DNA of 64,000 nucleotides from Dinoroseobacter sp049800775 (GCF_049800775.1 NZ_JBNAFR010000003.1:62001-126000); one strand, 5' to 3'; shown: positions 49,676-58,781, counted from the first letter of the stretch. Translations and numbers: made by a program. The notes: generated by a model not told the origin, from the sequence alone.

Positions 49676-50965
49676 TCACTTGCCGAGGCAAAAACTGGAG
49701 AAAATATCGCCGAGCACATTTTCGATACCGATGCGTCCCACGAGAGATTCGAGATAGCTGGTTGCTTGACGCAGGTCTTCTACCACCAACTCGACCGGAA
49801 GGTCACTGGCAATTCCACTGCGCGCGGACTGTATGGAGGTCGAAGCGTTTTCGAATGCAACCCTGTGACGCGCGTGTGTTGCTGTTCCGACTGAAATCGC
49901 GCGATCCGAGAGCCGCGTATGTATAGCATCGACCAAAGAGCTCACCCCGGCGCCGGTCTTTCCAGATACGGACAGATCGGTACTCCGAGCTCTAAGATCC
50001 GCTTTCGCATGAACAACAAGATCGTCGGAGAGTGCATCAACCCCGGTCGGCAAAACGCCATCCTCGGTCAAGATCACGCGCAAATCTGAGCGGGATCCTC
50101 GTTCCAGTGCGCGAGAGATGCCGATCTTCTCGATCTCATCTGCGGTCTCTCTAAGACCGGCGGTATCCAACATCGTCACGGGAAGACCCTTGAGATCCAT
50201 CCGAACTTCGACGACATCGCGCGTTGTTCCAGCAATGTGAGACGTGATCGCCGCGTCCCGCCCGGCCAGCGCATTGAGCAAGGTTGACTTGCCCACATTG
50301 GGCGCGCCGATAATTGCCACTTCGAAACCGGTTCGAATTCGCTCGGCAACGTAGCTGCCATCGATCTCAGACTGGAAGTCCCGCGCCAGATCGAACAGCA
50401 GTGCCCCGACCTCCGGATAGACATCCTCCGGAACTTCCTCGTCGGCGAAATCGATCGTTACTTCGAGCAAAGCCATAGCCCGGATCAACGAGGCACGCCA
50501 TGCCTCGACCTTTGCCCCCAAATGTCCCGAGAACGTCCGAAGCGCCTGCTTCCTCTGCGCCTCGGTCTCGGATTCTATGAGATCCGCGAGTCCTTCGACC
50601 TGTGCGAGATCCAGGCGGTCATTCTCTAACGCCCGCCGTGTGAACTCGCCGGGTTCCGCCAGGCGGGCATCGTCGAACTCGGACAACCGCGCAAGCAGTG
50701 CCGAGGTGATCGCTTGCGACCCATGTATTTGAAATTCAACAATATTTTCTCCGGTAAAGCTATTCGGTGCTGCAAAACACAGCACCAATGCCTGGTCCAG
50801 GAATTCCCCGTCCCGATCTGTCAGATTTCGGAGCGCAGAGCACCTCGGCGCCGGCAAGGACCCAGCAACAGCCTGCCCCAGCGCAAAGGCGCCGGGGCCG
50901 CTGATCCGTATCACGGCGACTCCAGATTTTCCCGGCGCCGTGGCCAGCGCAAAGATCGTGTCCAT
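49676..50965 (-). CDS. mnmE: tRNA modification GTPase MnmE
   Basis: The 429-residue product has an N-terminal folate-binding domain (TIFALATAPGKSGVAVIRISGPGA). The internal G domain (about 210-370) has GAPNVGKSTLLNALAGRDAAITS, DTAGLRET and a KADL-type G4 motif. It ends with CLGK, the conserved C-terminal cysteine region of MnmE. It acts with MnmG on U34. mnmE is 19 bp downstream of rho and 4 bp before mnmG, so rho-mnmE-mnmG-rsmG-parA-parB is probably one transcription unit. Confidence 0.95.
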   Translation of the reverse strand: MDTIFALATAPGKSGVAVIRISGPGAFALGQAVAGSLPAPRCSALRNLTDRDGEFLDQALVLCFAAPNSFTGENIVEFQIHGSQAITSALLARLSEFDDARLAEPGEFTRRALENDRLDLAQVEGLADLIESETEAQRKQALRTFSGHLGAKVEAWRASLIRAMALLEVTIDFADEEVPEDVYPEVGALLFDLARDFQSEIDGSYVAERIRTGFEVAIIGAPNVGKSTLLNALAGRDAAITSHIAGTTRDVVEVRMDLKGLPVTMLDTAGLRETADEIEKIGISRALERGSRSDLRVILTEDGVLPTGVDALSDDLVVHAKADLRARSTDLSVSGKTGAGVSSLVDAIHTRLSDRAISVGTATHARHRVAFENASTSIQSARSGIASDLPVELVVEDLRQATSYLESLVGRIGIENVLGDIFSSFCLGK

Positions 50966-50984
50966 AGCCGTGTCCCGGTACGAT

Positions 50985-52256
50985 TTAAGTGTTCATCGAG
51001 TCGAAGAATTCGGAGTTTGTCTTCGTCTGCTTCAGCTTCGAAATCAGGAACTCGATCGCATCCGTGGTGCCCATCGGGTTCAGGATGCGGCGCAATACGA
51101 AGGTCTTCTGCAGATCCTTGGAATCGACCAGCAAGTCTTCCTTCCGTGTCCCGGATTTGAGGATATCCATCGCGGGGAAGACACGCTTGTCTGCAACTTT
51201 GCGATCCAGAACGATCTCGGAGTTACCCGTGCCTTTGAACTCTTCGAAGATCACCTCGTCCATCCGCGAGCCCGTATCAATCAGAGCCGTCGCGATGATC
51301 GTCAGCGATCCGCCCTCTTCGATGTTCCGCGCGGCTCCGAAGAAGCGTTTGGGGCGCTGCAAGGCGTTCGCATCCACACCACCGGTCAGCACCTTGCCCG
51401 AGGACGGCACCACGGTGTTGAAGGCCCGGCCGAGACGGGTGATCGAGTCCAGCAGGATCACGACGTCGCGCTTATGCTCGACAAGCCGCTTCGCCTTCTC
51501 GATCACCATCTCGGAGACCGCCACGTGACGTGAGGCCGGCTCGTCGAAGGTCGAGGAGATAACCTCCCCCTTCACAGACCGCTGCATGTCCGTGACTTCC
51601 TCGGGCCGTTCGTCGATCAGCAGAACCATCAGGTAGCATTCCGGGTGGTTCGCGGCGATGCTCTTGGCGATGTTCTGCAGCAGCACCGTCTTACCGGTCC
51701 GCGGCGGCGCCACGATGAGCGACCGCTGCCCCTTCCCGATCGGTGCCACCAGATCAATGATCCGGGCGGAACGGTCGCGGATCGTCGGATCCTCGATCTC
51801 CATCTTCAGCCGCTCATCCGGATAGAGCGGCGTGAGGTTGTCGAAGCTCACCTTGTGGCGTGCCATTTCCGGGTCCTGGAAATTGACCTGGCTGACCGAG
51901 GTGATCGCGAAATAACGCTCATTCTCACGCGGAGCCTGAATGACACCTTCAACGGTGTCACCGGTGCGCAGGGAGTGCTGGCGGATCTTCTCGGGCGAGA
52001 CATAGATGTCATCCGGGCCCGGCAGATAGTTTGCCTCGGGCGAGCGCAGGAAGCCGAAGCCATCCTGCATCACTTCGAGCACGCCATCCCCGGAAATCTC
52101 CCAGCCGTCTTCGGCCCGTTCCTTGAGGATGGCGAACATCATGTCGCCCTTGCGCATGGTCGACGCGTTCTCGACCTCCAGCTCTTCAGCCAGAGGGAGA
52201 AGGTCAGCCGGGCTCATGGCTTTGAGGTCAGCGAGGGCAAGACGCTCTTGAGTCAT
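50985..52256 (-). CDS. rho: Transcription termination factor Rho
   Basis: I use ATG 52256 (423 residues; E. coli Rho is 419); the frame begins 8 codons earlier. The N-terminal RNA-binding cold-shock fold includes GVLEVMQDGFGFLRSPEANYLPGPDDIYVSPEKIRQHSLRTGD. The ATPase has Walker A APPRTGKTVLLQNIA and the R-loop and arginine-finger regions. Rho terminates untranslated transcripts. Its leader holds GC-rich inverted repeats, and a promoter candidate lies about 85 bp upstream of the ATG. Confidence 0.97.
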   Translation of the reverse strand: MTQERLALADLKAMSPADLLPLAEELEVENASTMRKGDMMFAILKERAEDGWEISGDGVLEVMQDGFGFLRSPEANYLPGPDDIYVSPEKIRQHSLRTGDTVEGVIQAPRENERYFAITSVSQVNFQDPEMARHKVSFDNLTPLYPDERLKMEIEDPTIRDRSARIIDLVAPIGKGQRSLIVAPPRTGKTVLLQNIAKSIAANHPECYLMVLLIDERPEEVTDMQRSVKGEVISSTFDEPASRHVAVSEMVIEKAKRLVEHKRDVVILLDSITRLGRAFNTVVPSSGKVLTGGVDANALQRPKRFFGAARNIEEGGSLTIIATALIDTGSRMDEVIFEEFKGTGNSEIVLDRKVADKRVFPAMDILKSGTRKEDLLVDSKDLQKTFVLRRILNPMGTTDAIEFLISKLKQTKTNSEFFDSMNT

Positions 52257-52340
52257 AGGGATATCCCATACTGGCGCCACTTGGGGCGCAGATCATATGT
52301 ATTCAGTGAGAGAACGCCTCCGGACGGAGGGTTGGCGGCT

Positions 52341-52369
52341 GTCCTAGACCGGCGCGCGGTCTGAGTCAA
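52341..52369 (-). promoter_or_regulatory. Candidate promoter for the rho-mnmE-mnmG-rsmG-parAB unit
   Basis: TTGACT (52369-52364) is separated by 17 bp from TAGGAC (52346-52341) on the minus strand. The spacer contains a GACCG/CGGTC inverted repeat. It is a visual match: the -35 box is good and the -10 box is weak. Confidence 0.4.
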
Positions 52370-52387
52370 TCATTCTGGACACTGCGT

Positions 52388-52825
52388 TCAGAATGGACGG
52401 GCAATCACCGAGAACACAATGACCAGCATTAGCACTGTCGGCACCTCATTCATCTTTCGGTAACCAGTTCCCGTCACAGTCGCAGTACCGGCCAGAAGCT
52501 GCTTGCGTTGACCGGCACACCACATGTGAAACCACGTCATGCCAAGGATCGCCGCGAACTTCGTATAGGGCCAGATCGCCCCCCAATCCACCACACCGGG
52601 TGTCATCACCAGCCAGAGGCCAAAGACCCAGCTCGAGATCATTGCCGGGTTCATGATCGCCCGCAGCAGCCGGCGCTCCATCGTCTGAAACAGCTCCTTG
52701 GTCTCGCCAGTGACCGCGTCGGATTCCACGTGATAGACAAAGAGCCGAGGAAGGTAGAACAGACCTGCCATCCAGGCGATCACAGAGATCACGTGAAGCG
52801 ACTTGATCCAGGGATAAAGGTCCAT
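52388..52825 (-). CDS. hemJ: Protoporphyrinogen oxidase HemJ
   Basis: The 145-residue integral membrane protein starts MDLYPWIKSLHVISVIAWMAGLFYLPRLFVYH, the HemJ signature, with His11 as the likely haem ligand. Four hydrophobic helices and the MNPAMISSWVFGLWL segment fit the family. It oxidises protoporphyrinogen IX to protoporphyrin IX in organisms lacking HemG/HemY. It lies between rho and the candidate oriC and is transcribed away from the origin. Confidence 0.94.
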   Translation of the reverse strand: MDLYPWIKSLHVISVIAWMAGLFYLPRLFVYHVESDAVTGETKELFQTMERRLLRAIMNPAMISSWVFGLWLVMTPGVVDWGAIWPYTKFAAILGMTWFHMWCAGQRKQLLAGTATVTGTGYRKMNEVPTVLMLVIVFSVIARPF

Positions 52826-52849
52826 CTGACTTCCTTCATTGGTCTGATC

Positions 52850-53207
52850 TTCTATTCATAAAATATAAAGAAAAGAAAAGATGATGATTATGTAGGTACT
52901 GGGGATAAGTCGAATTCTTTGATTATGCACAGGGTTGTTCACTTGGGGATGAGTTTTCCCGGTTCTGTGGATGAAACCAATTGATTCTGACAAAACAAGT
53001 GCTTGGCGTCTCTGGAATTCGTCTAAATCTGTGGATCATTCTGGAGTAGACCTGTTTTGATCCCGTACGGTGGTGTCTCGCCCACATGGGATGGAAATTG
53101 CACGACTCTGTGGTTATTCGACTTGTCTTTGGACCAGATCGTGAACACCTTCTGATGGGCAGAAACCATGGACATTCTGCGACCAATCTATCCACAGGGG
53201 TATCCTC
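52850..53207. other. Candidate chromosomal replication origin (oriC) with DnaA-box cluster
   Basis: The 382-bp gap between divergent hemJ and maf holds no open frame that looks coding. It begins with an A/T-rich stretch (about 52853-52900) suitable as an unwinding element. DnaA boxes with one mismatch to TTATCCACA lie at 52900-52908, 52923-52931, 52966-52974, 53030-53038 and 53188-53196. Weaker ones are at 52944-52952 and 53109-53117. GANTC (CcrM) sites occur at 52983 and 53104. Position beside maf-aroE-coaE-dnaQ and parABS matches known alphaproteobacterial origins. Confidence 0.8.
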
Positions 53208-53807
53208 ATGGCTGTCAACATCGTGCTTGCCTCCGGATCCGAGATCCGGCGGACGCTGCTGGAGAATGCCGGGGTTCCCGTGCGTGTGGATCCGGCCCGG
53301 ATCGATGAAGAGATGATCACGCAATCTCTGCAATCCGAAGGCGCCTCTCCTAGAGATGTGGCCGACGCCCTCGCGGAATTCAAGGCCGAGAAGGTTGCGC
53401 GGCGTGCGCCTGACGCTTTGGTCATTGGCTCTGATCAGGTGCTCGATATCGGTGGTACACTTCTGTCGAAACCTGAGACACCAGAGGATGCCGAGGCCCA
53501 GATCACCATGTTGTCGGGCAAGACTCATCGGTTGCATTCGGCTGCGGTGATCTATCATGAGGGCAAGCCTATCTGGCGTCATGTGGGGCAGGTACGCCTG
53601 ACCATGCGCCCGGTCGGAGCTGACTATATCAAGACCTATGTCACGCGGAACTGGGATAGCATCCGGCACGCGGTCGGTGCCTACAAGCTCGAGGAAGAGG
53701 GCGCGCGGCTCTTTGCGCGGGTCGATGGCGATTATTTCACGGTTTTGGGCCTCCCCTTGTTGGAATTGTTGAGCTATCTCACCCTGAGGGGAGAGATCGA
53801 CGGATGA
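53208..53807 (+). CDS. maf: Maf family nucleotide pyrophosphatase
   Basis: The 199-residue product begins NIVLASGSEIRRTLLENAGVP, the Maf signature (S-R-R loop region). It carries ESGDQVLD-like GSDQVLDIGG and a C-terminal GLPLLELL. Maf proteins hydrolyse non-canonical or modified NTPs such as m5UTP, dTTP or UTP. The subfamily is not clear from motif reading. It starts immediately beside the candidate origin and overlaps aroE by 4 bp, opening maf-aroE-coaE-dnaQ. Confidence 0.92.
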   Translation: MAVNIVLASGSEIRRTLLENAGVPVRVDPARIDEEMITQSLQSEGASPRDVADALAEFKAEKVARRAPDALVIGSDQVLDIGGTLLSKPETPEDAEAQITMLSGKTHRLHSAAVIYHEGKPIWRHVGQVRLTMRPVGADYIKTYVTRNWDSIRHAVGAYKLEEEGARLFARVDGDYFTVLGLPLLELLSYLTLRGEIDG

Positions 53808-54640
53808 CAGACCACAAGGTGCCCATAGCTGGCGTGATCGGAAACCCGATCGCGCATTCCCGGTCGCCGCATTTGCACGGCCACTGGCTTCGGACCTATG
53901 GGATCGATGGGTATTACGTGCCGCTGCATGTCCAGGGTCAGGATCTGGCCGAGGTGTTTCGCGCCCTGCCCAAGTTGGGGTTCAAGGGCGTGAATGTCAC
54001 CCTGCCTCATAAAGAACGCGCGCTGGAACTTGCGGATCGTGTCTCGGACCGAGCGGCGCTGATCGGTGCGGCAAATACCATTACATTCCAACCGGATGGC
54101 ACGATCCATGCGGATAACACCGATGGCTATGGCTTCATCGAGAACCTGCGCGCCGGAGCCCCGGGTTGGTCGCCCCGGACGGGTCCCATCGTCGTACTGG
54201 GCGCGGGCGGTGCCGCGCGCGGTGTCCTCTCGGCCTTGCTCGAGGCCGGAGCGCCGGAGATCCGTCTGGCCAACCGCACCCGCGTAAAGGCTGAAAGCCT
54301 GCGCCATGATTTTGGGCCCCGGGTCACGGTTGTCGACTGGCACCGGGTCTCAGACGTTCTCGAGGATGCGACGACGCTGGTGAACACGACCTCCCTCGGG
54401 ATGGAGGGGCAGGCGGAACTGTCGATCTCCATCGACGCGCTGCCGAGGGATGCGGTTGTCACCGACATCGTCTATCGCCCGCTGATCACCAAACTCCTCG
54501 GCACGGCCATGGCCCGTGGCAATCCGATTGTGGATGGGTTGGGCATGCTCCTGCACCAGGCCGCACCCGGGTTTGAACGGTGGTTCGGATTGCGCCCCGA
54601 GATCACGCCGGAGCTCCGCGCGGCGGCTCTTGCCGAATGA
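53804..54640 (+). CDS. aroE: Shikimate dehydrogenase
   Basis: The 278-residue product has the substrate motif NPIAHSRSPHLHGHWLRTYG and the catalytic region NVTLPHKERALELAD. The NADP-binding start VLGAGGAARGVLSALLEAG appears near 130-148. It reduces 3-dehydroshikimate to shikimate in aromatic amino acid synthesis. Overlaps with maf (4 bp) and coaE (4 bp) suggest coupled translation. Confidence 0.95.
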   Translation: MTDHKVPIAGVIGNPIAHSRSPHLHGHWLRTYGIDGYYVPLHVQGQDLAEVFRALPKLGFKGVNVTLPHKERALELADRVSDRAALIGAANTITFQPDGTIHADNTDGYGFIENLRAGAPGWSPRTGPIVVLGAGGAARGVLSALLEAGAPEIRLANRTRVKAESLRHDFGPRVTVVDWHRVSDVLEDATTLVNTTSLGMEGQAELSISIDALPRDAVVTDIVYRPLITKLLGTAMARGNPIVDGLGMLLHQAAPGFERWFGLRPEITPELRAAALAE

Positions 54641-55233
54641 TCAAGATCGGGCTGACCGGCTCCATTGGGATGGGCAAAAGCACCACCGCCGCCATGTTTG
54701 CGGCGCGGGGCGTTCCGGTCTGGGATGCGGACGCGGCGGTTCACCGTCTCTATGGTCCGGAAGGTGCCGGGGCGGAGGCGATCAGCCGCCTCTTTCCAAG
54801 CGCAGTCACCGCCGATGGTGTGGATCGTAGCGTCCTCAAAGCCGAGATTTCCCGGGATCCGAGCGCCCTCAAGTTCATCGAGGCCGTGATCCATCCACTC
54901 GTGGCCGCGGATCGCGCGGCGTTCGTGGCCGAGGCCGAGGCCTCCGGTGCGACCGCGGTGCTGCTGGATATCCCTCTTCTCTTTGAAACCGGATCCGCTG
55001 ATCAGATGGATCTGGTGGTCGTTGTCTCGGCTTCGCCCGAAGCGCAACGGGCGCGGGTGCTCGCGCGCCCGGACATGACCGAGGCGCAGTTCGAGACGAT
55101 CCTCACCAAGCAAATCCCCGATGCCGAGAAACGCGCCCGGGCGGATATCGTGATTTCGTCCGAGACTCTGGACAGTGCCGAGGTGGGGGTGGACACTGTC
55201 ATACAACACCTGTCGGAGAGCCAAGATGCGTGA
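54637..55233 (+). CDS. coaE: Dephospho-CoA kinase
   Basis: The start ATG 54637 overlaps the aroE stop (198 residues). The P-loop KIGLTGSIGMGKSTTAAMFAARG is at the N-terminus, followed by WDADAAVHRLYG and ISRDPSALKFIEAVIHPLV. It phosphorylates dephospho-CoA in the final step of CoA synthesis. It overlaps dnaQ by 8 bp. Confidence 0.95.
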   Translation: MIKIGLTGSIGMGKSTTAAMFAARGVPVWDADAAVHRLYGPEGAGAEAISRLFPSAVTADGVDRSVLKAEISRDPSALKFIEAVIHPLVAADRAAFVAEAEASGATAVLLDIPLLFETGSADQMDLVVVVSASPEAQRARVLARPDMTEAQFETILTKQIPDAEKRARADIVISSETLDSAEVGVDTVIQHLSESQDA

Positions 55234-55918
55234 GATCGTTCTGGATACGGAGACCACCGGGTTCGAGCCGTCGGAAGGGGACCGCATCGTCGAGATTGGC
55301 GCGGTTGAGCTCTTTAACCACATGCCCACGGGCAAGGTGTATCACCAATACATCAACCCGCAGCGCAGCATGCCGCAATCGGCCTTCGAGGTGCACGGGC
55401 TGGGCGATGAGTTCCTCGCTGAAAAGCCGGTCTTCGCCGCAATTGTTGATGAGTTTGTCGAGTTCGTCGGGGATGCCAAGCTGGTCATCCACAACGCGGC
55501 CTTCGATATGAAATTCCTGAACGCAGAGCTAGGATGGGTCAACCGCCCGCTCCTGCCAATGGATCAGGCCCTCGACACTCTGGCGATCGCGCGCAAGAAG
55601 TTTCCCGGGTCTCCGGCATCGCTCGACGCTTTGTGTCGTCGGTTTGGCGTCGACAACTCCGCGCGCGAAAAGCACGGCGCCTTGCTCGATTCCGAGATTC
55701 TGGCCGAAGTGTATCTCGAACTGATCGGGGGTCAGCAGCCAGGCCTGGAGCTTGGCGCGCGCGCGTCCAGCGGTGGGGCAGGGGCCAATGCCCAGTCCCA
55801 GAGGGTCGCAGCGCGGCCAAACCCGCTTCCGCCCCGGATTACGGACACGGAAAAGGCGGCTCACGCCGCCTTTGTCGAGAAGCTTGGGGATGGCGCGCTT
55901 TGGATGAAAGCGCGCTGA
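55226..55918 (+). CDS. dnaQ: DNA polymerase III epsilon subunit (DEDDh exonuclease)
   Basis: The 230-residue product has ExoI motif DTETTGF (Asp7, Glu9), ExoII-type HNAAFDMKFLN and ExoIII REKHGALLDSE with its catalytic His and Asp. These form the DEDDh 3'-5' proofreading site. An approximately 50-residue C-terminal tail (PGLELGARASSGG... to the end) includes the polymerase-contact region. It ends 4 bp from the convergent secB. The origin-proximal order aroE-coaE-dnaQ is conserved in alphaproteobacteria. Confidence 0.95.
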   Translation: MREIVLDTETTGFEPSEGDRIVEIGAVELFNHMPTGKVYHQYINPQRSMPQSAFEVHGLGDEFLAEKPVFAAIVDEFVEFVGDAKLVIHNAAFDMKFLNAELGWVNRPLLPMDQALDTLAIARKKFPGSPASLDALCRRFGVDNSAREKHGALLDSEILAEVYLELIGGQQPGLELGARASSGGAGANAQSQRVAARPNPLPPRITDTEKAAHAAFVEKLGDGALWMKAR

Positions 55919-55922
55919 TCTC

Positions 55923-56432
55923 TTAGGCCTGCGCGGTCGGCGCGGCCTGCTGAGCGGCCGCGCGACGGGCGAGTTCCTGACGGTAGAGCGCCACGAAATC
56001 GATCAGGTCGAGGTTCAGCGGCGGGAAGCCACCATCGCGGGTCACATCGGACACGATGCGGCGCACGAAGGGGAAGATCATCCGCGGGCATTCGATCAGC
56101 AGGAACGGATGCATCTGCTCATCCGGCACATTCTCGATATGGAAGACGCCTGCATATTCGAGTTCCAGCCCGAAAATCATGTCACCGCTGTCCTTCGTCT
56201 TGGCGGTGATGTTCAGCTTCATCGCGACTTCGTACTGGTTGTCCGCCGGACGCTTCTTGGCGTCGAGATTGACTTGCACCTGAATGTCGGGCTGGGCATC
56301 GCCCTGCAGACCCTTTTGCGCGGCGATATTTTCGAAGGACAGATCGCGGATGAATTGCGCCAGGATCTTGAGTTGCGGCATCGCCTGCTGTTCTTGCGGA
56401 GCGGCGGCGCCGTTCGTGGTTTCGTCAGCCAT
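55923..56432 (-). CDS. secB: Protein-export chaperone SecB
   Basis: The 169-residue product has an N-terminal flexible part and the SecB core: KILAQFIRDLSFENI, FGLELEYAGVFHIEN and HPFLLIECPRMIFPFVRRIVSDVTRDGGFPPLNL. It forms tetramers that hold unfolded preproteins for SecA. It is on the opposite strand to dnaQ. A short 57-bp gap follows to fxsA, with the same strand. Confidence 0.96.
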   Translation of the reverse strand: MADETTNGAAAPQEQQAMPQLKILAQFIRDLSFENIAAQKGLQGDAQPDIQVQVNLDAKKRPADNQYEVAMKLNITAKTKDSGDMIFGLELEYAGVFHIENVPDEQMHPFLLIECPRMIFPFVRRIVSDVTRDGGFPPLNLDLIDFVALYRQELARRAAAQQAAPTAQA

Positions 56433-56489
56433 GGAATCCTCGTCGGGTTATCTGATTGGAGCCGCTCCTATCAGGATGCGCGCGGCCCC

Positions 56490-56984
56490 TCAATCCCGGC
56501 TCGGGTCTTTCGTCCATCCGGACGGGCTGCTCGGCCCGGGCTCGGCGACGTCAAGATCCGTGTACTCCGCCGTATCGATGGTCTGATCCGAGGCCGGCTG
56601 CCGCCGCTGCGGACCCGCGCCCATCTCGAATTTCTGCACATTGATGCGGGACTTCGCGTAACGCATGATCGCCAACCGTATGGGCGGGATCAGCAGGGCA
56701 AATCCAACCGCGTCGGTAAAAAACCCCGGCGTCAGCAAAAGCGCGCCGGAGAACAGGATCATCGCCCCATGGGCCAGGGCCTCGGACGGATCACGCAATT
56801 CCGAGAAGGATCCGCGCAGGTCATTCATCGCCTGTAGCCCCTGGGACCGGACAAGTGTCGTGCCCAAAAGCGCGGTCAGCACCACCACAGCAAGGGTTGG
56901 CCAGAGGCCAATTGCCCCGCCGACCTGAATGAACAAGGCGATCTCGATCAAGGGCACGGCCACAAAGAGCACAAAGAGCCACAT
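56490..56984 (-). CDS. fxsA: FxsA-family membrane protein
   Basis: The 164-residue product starts MWLFVLFVAVPLIEIALFIQVGGAIGLWPTLAVVVLTALLGTTLVRSQG, the FxsA signature. It has three or four hydrophobic segments with a long hydrophilic C-terminus. In E. coli the protein relieves F exclusion of phage T7; the normal role is unknown. It is divergent from the Tim44-like gene (106 bp) and next to secB, consistent with its neighbours near the origin. Confidence 0.9.
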   Translation of the reverse strand: MWLFVLFVAVPLIEIALFIQVGGAIGLWPTLAVVVLTALLGTTLVRSQGLQAMNDLRGSFSELRDPSEALAHGAMILFSGALLLTPGFFTDAVGFALLIPPIRLAIMRYAKSRINVQKFEMGAGPQRRQPASDQTIDTAEYTDLDVAEPGPSSPSGWTKDPSRD

Positions 56985-57090
56985 TTTAAGCTCCTCCGGG
57001 GCAGGGGTGAAGGTGGACTTGCCACCGGCTCGACCTTACATATGCAATCTGACCCAAGATACCATAGATACACCGCCGCGCGAGGATCCA

Positions 57091-57756
57091 ATGAATTCAA
57101 ACATGCTCCAAATCCTGGTACTGATTGGAGTCGCTGTCTTCCTGATCCTCCGGCTGCGCAGCGTTCTTGGCACCCGCGAAGGGTTTGAGAAGAAACCGAT
57201 GCCGCTGGACGCGCCGGAGCGCGATGTTTCACCCCGTCGCGATTTCGAGGTGATCGAAGGTGGACCGGACAGCGACATCACCGACCACGTCCCCGATGGC
57301 AGCGATAGTGCAAAGGCGTTGGCGGCCATGAAGATGGCCGAGCCGGGCTTCAATGTGAGCGAGTTCCTCGCCGGATCCCGGGGGGCTTATGAGTGGATCC
57401 TCATGGCGTTCGAGAACGGGGATATCTCCGAAGTTCAGGACTTCATGTCCGAAGAGCTGTACGAGGCCTTTGACGAGGTCATTTCCCAGCGTGCCGAACA
57501 GGGCCTGACGGTGGAAGCCGAGTTTATCGGTGTCCGCGAGACCAGCCTTGTGGAGGCGGCGTTTGATCGCGACACCTCTGAAGGTGAGATCACCGTGCGT
57601 TATGTGGCCGAGCTGGTCTTTGCCGTGCGCAATGCTGCGGGTGAGATCGTCGAGGGCGACAGCACCGAGATCAAGCGGCAGCGCGACGCCTGGACCTTTG
57701 CGCGGATCATGGGGTCGGACGATCCTAACTGGCGGCTTGTTGCGACCGGGGAATGA
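57091..57756 (+). CDS. Tim44/TimA-like adaptor protein
   Basis: I use ATG 57091 (221 residues). A single N-terminal membrane segment (LQILVLIGVAVFLILRL) precedes a charged linker. The C-terminal Tim44-like domain includes FLAGSRGAYEWILMAFENGDISEVQDFMSEELYEAFDEVI and a C-terminal TFARIMGSDDPNWRLV. Such proteins occur next to secB/dnaQ in alphaproteobacteria and resemble mitochondrial Tim44. A role in inner-membrane protein quality or translocation is possible. It overlaps mltA by 4 bp. Confidence 0.87.
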   Translation: MNSNMLQILVLIGVAVFLILRLRSVLGTREGFEKKPMPLDAPERDVSPRRDFEVIEGGPDSDITDHVPDGSDSAKALAAMKMAEPGFNVSEFLAGSRGAYEWILMAFENGDISEVQDFMSEELYEAFDEVISQRAEQGLTVEAEFIGVRETSLVEAAFDRDTSEGEITVRYVAELVFAVRNAAGEIVEGDSTEIKRQRDAWTFARIMGSDDPNWRLVATGE

Positions 57757-58781
57757 GGCAACTGGGCGCGGCGCTTGCCGGGCTGTCTCTGATGATTGGC
57801 ACAGCGGCACACAGCGCTTCTGTTAAACTCCTGTCGTTTGACGACCTCAGCGGCTGGGCGGTCGACAGTCATTTGGCCGCGCTCGAGGCGTTTCGGACGA
57901 CATGCGTTGACCTCAGGGACCCGGAATGGGCCCCGATCTGTGCTCTTGCGCGCGAGACCGAGGATGCACGCGGGTTCTTCGAGACACTCTTCCTGCCGGT
58001 GTTGATCGGCGGCGAGGAGGAGGCGCTCTTTACCGGTTATTACGAACCGGAACTGCGCGCCTCGCTTCGGCGCGAGGGCCCGTACCAATACCCGCTTTAC
58101 CGACGCCCGCCCGAACTGCCGCGCGGGCAGGCATGGCATACGCGCGGTGAACTCGAAGAGGGTGGTCTTCTCGACGGGCGCGGGCTCGAAATTGCTTACG
58201 CGCGCGATCCTGTAGAGGTGTTTTTCCTGCAGGTTCAGGGCTCTGGCCGGTTGCGCTTGCCCGATGGCAATGTGCTGCGGGTCGGGTTTGCCGCCAAGAA
58301 CGGCCATGACTACAGCTCGGTCGGACGCGAGCTGGTGCGCCGTGGGCTGTTCCAGCCGCATCAGGTCTCGGCGGATCGGATCAAGGACTGGGTTCGCGCC
58401 AATGGCGAGGATGGGCGGCGGCTTCTGCACCACAACAAATCCTTCGTGTTCTTCCGCGAGGTTTCGCAAGTGCCGGCCTATCTTGGGCCGCTCGGCGCGA
58501 TGAACCGCTCGATCACCGAGATGCGCTCCATCGCTGTGGACCCGGCCTTCACCCCCTTGGGGGCGCCGGTCTGGATCGAAAAGGGCGGGGCGCGGCCGCT
58601 AAACCAGTTGATGGTTGCGCAGGATACCGGTTCGGCGATCAAGGGCGCGCAGCGGGCCGATATCTTTTACGGCACGGGCGAGGCTGCGGGCGCGCAGGCG
58701 GGGCGGATCCGTGATCCGGGCCGGATGGTTGTGTTGCTGCCGATCGAAATGGCGTTGGCCTATGCGGAAGGTGGGGATTGA
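57753..58781 (+). CDS. mltA: Membrane-bound lytic murein transglycosylase A
   Basis: The 342-residue product starts at ATG 57753, overlapping the Tim44-like stop. A signal peptide occupies about 1-22. The MltA domain shows ALFTGYYEPELRASLRREGPYQYPLYRRP and AYARDPVEVFFLQVQGSGRLRLPDGNVLRVGFAAKNGHDYSSVG. The 3D-type end QLMVAQDTGSAIKGAQRADIFYGTGEAAG contains the catalytic Asp. It cleaves peptidoglycan to 1,6-anhydro products. No lipobox is visible. Confidence 0.92.
   Translation: MRQLGAALAGLSLMIGTAAHSASVKLLSFDDLSGWAVDSHLAALEAFRTTCVDLRDPEWAPICALARETEDARGFFETLFLPVLIGGEEEALFTGYYEPELRASLRREGPYQYPLYRRPPELPRGQAWHTRGELEEGGLLDGRGLEIAYARDPVEVFFLQVQGSGRLRLPDGNVLRVGFAAKNGHDYSSVGRELVRRGLFQPHQVSADRIKDWVRANGEDGRRLLHHNKSFVFFREVSQVPAYLGPLGAMNRSITEMRSIAVDPAFTPLGAPVWIEKGGARPLNQLMVAQDTGSAIKGAQRADIFYGTGEAAGAQAGRIRDPGRMVVLLPIEMALAYAEGGD

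Noticed and set aside
49672..49719. ATG 49719 as the mnmG start
   Set aside because: It would overlap mnmE by 44 bp and add a non-homologous tail; GTG 49671 follows the mnmE stop by 4 bp and gives the usual MnmG N-terminus.
52826..53207. dnaA, hemE or a small coding gene inside the hemJ-maf gap
   Set aside because: The only open frames there are short and lack ribosome sites and codon bias; the DnaA-box cluster and AT-rich end fit a replication origin better.
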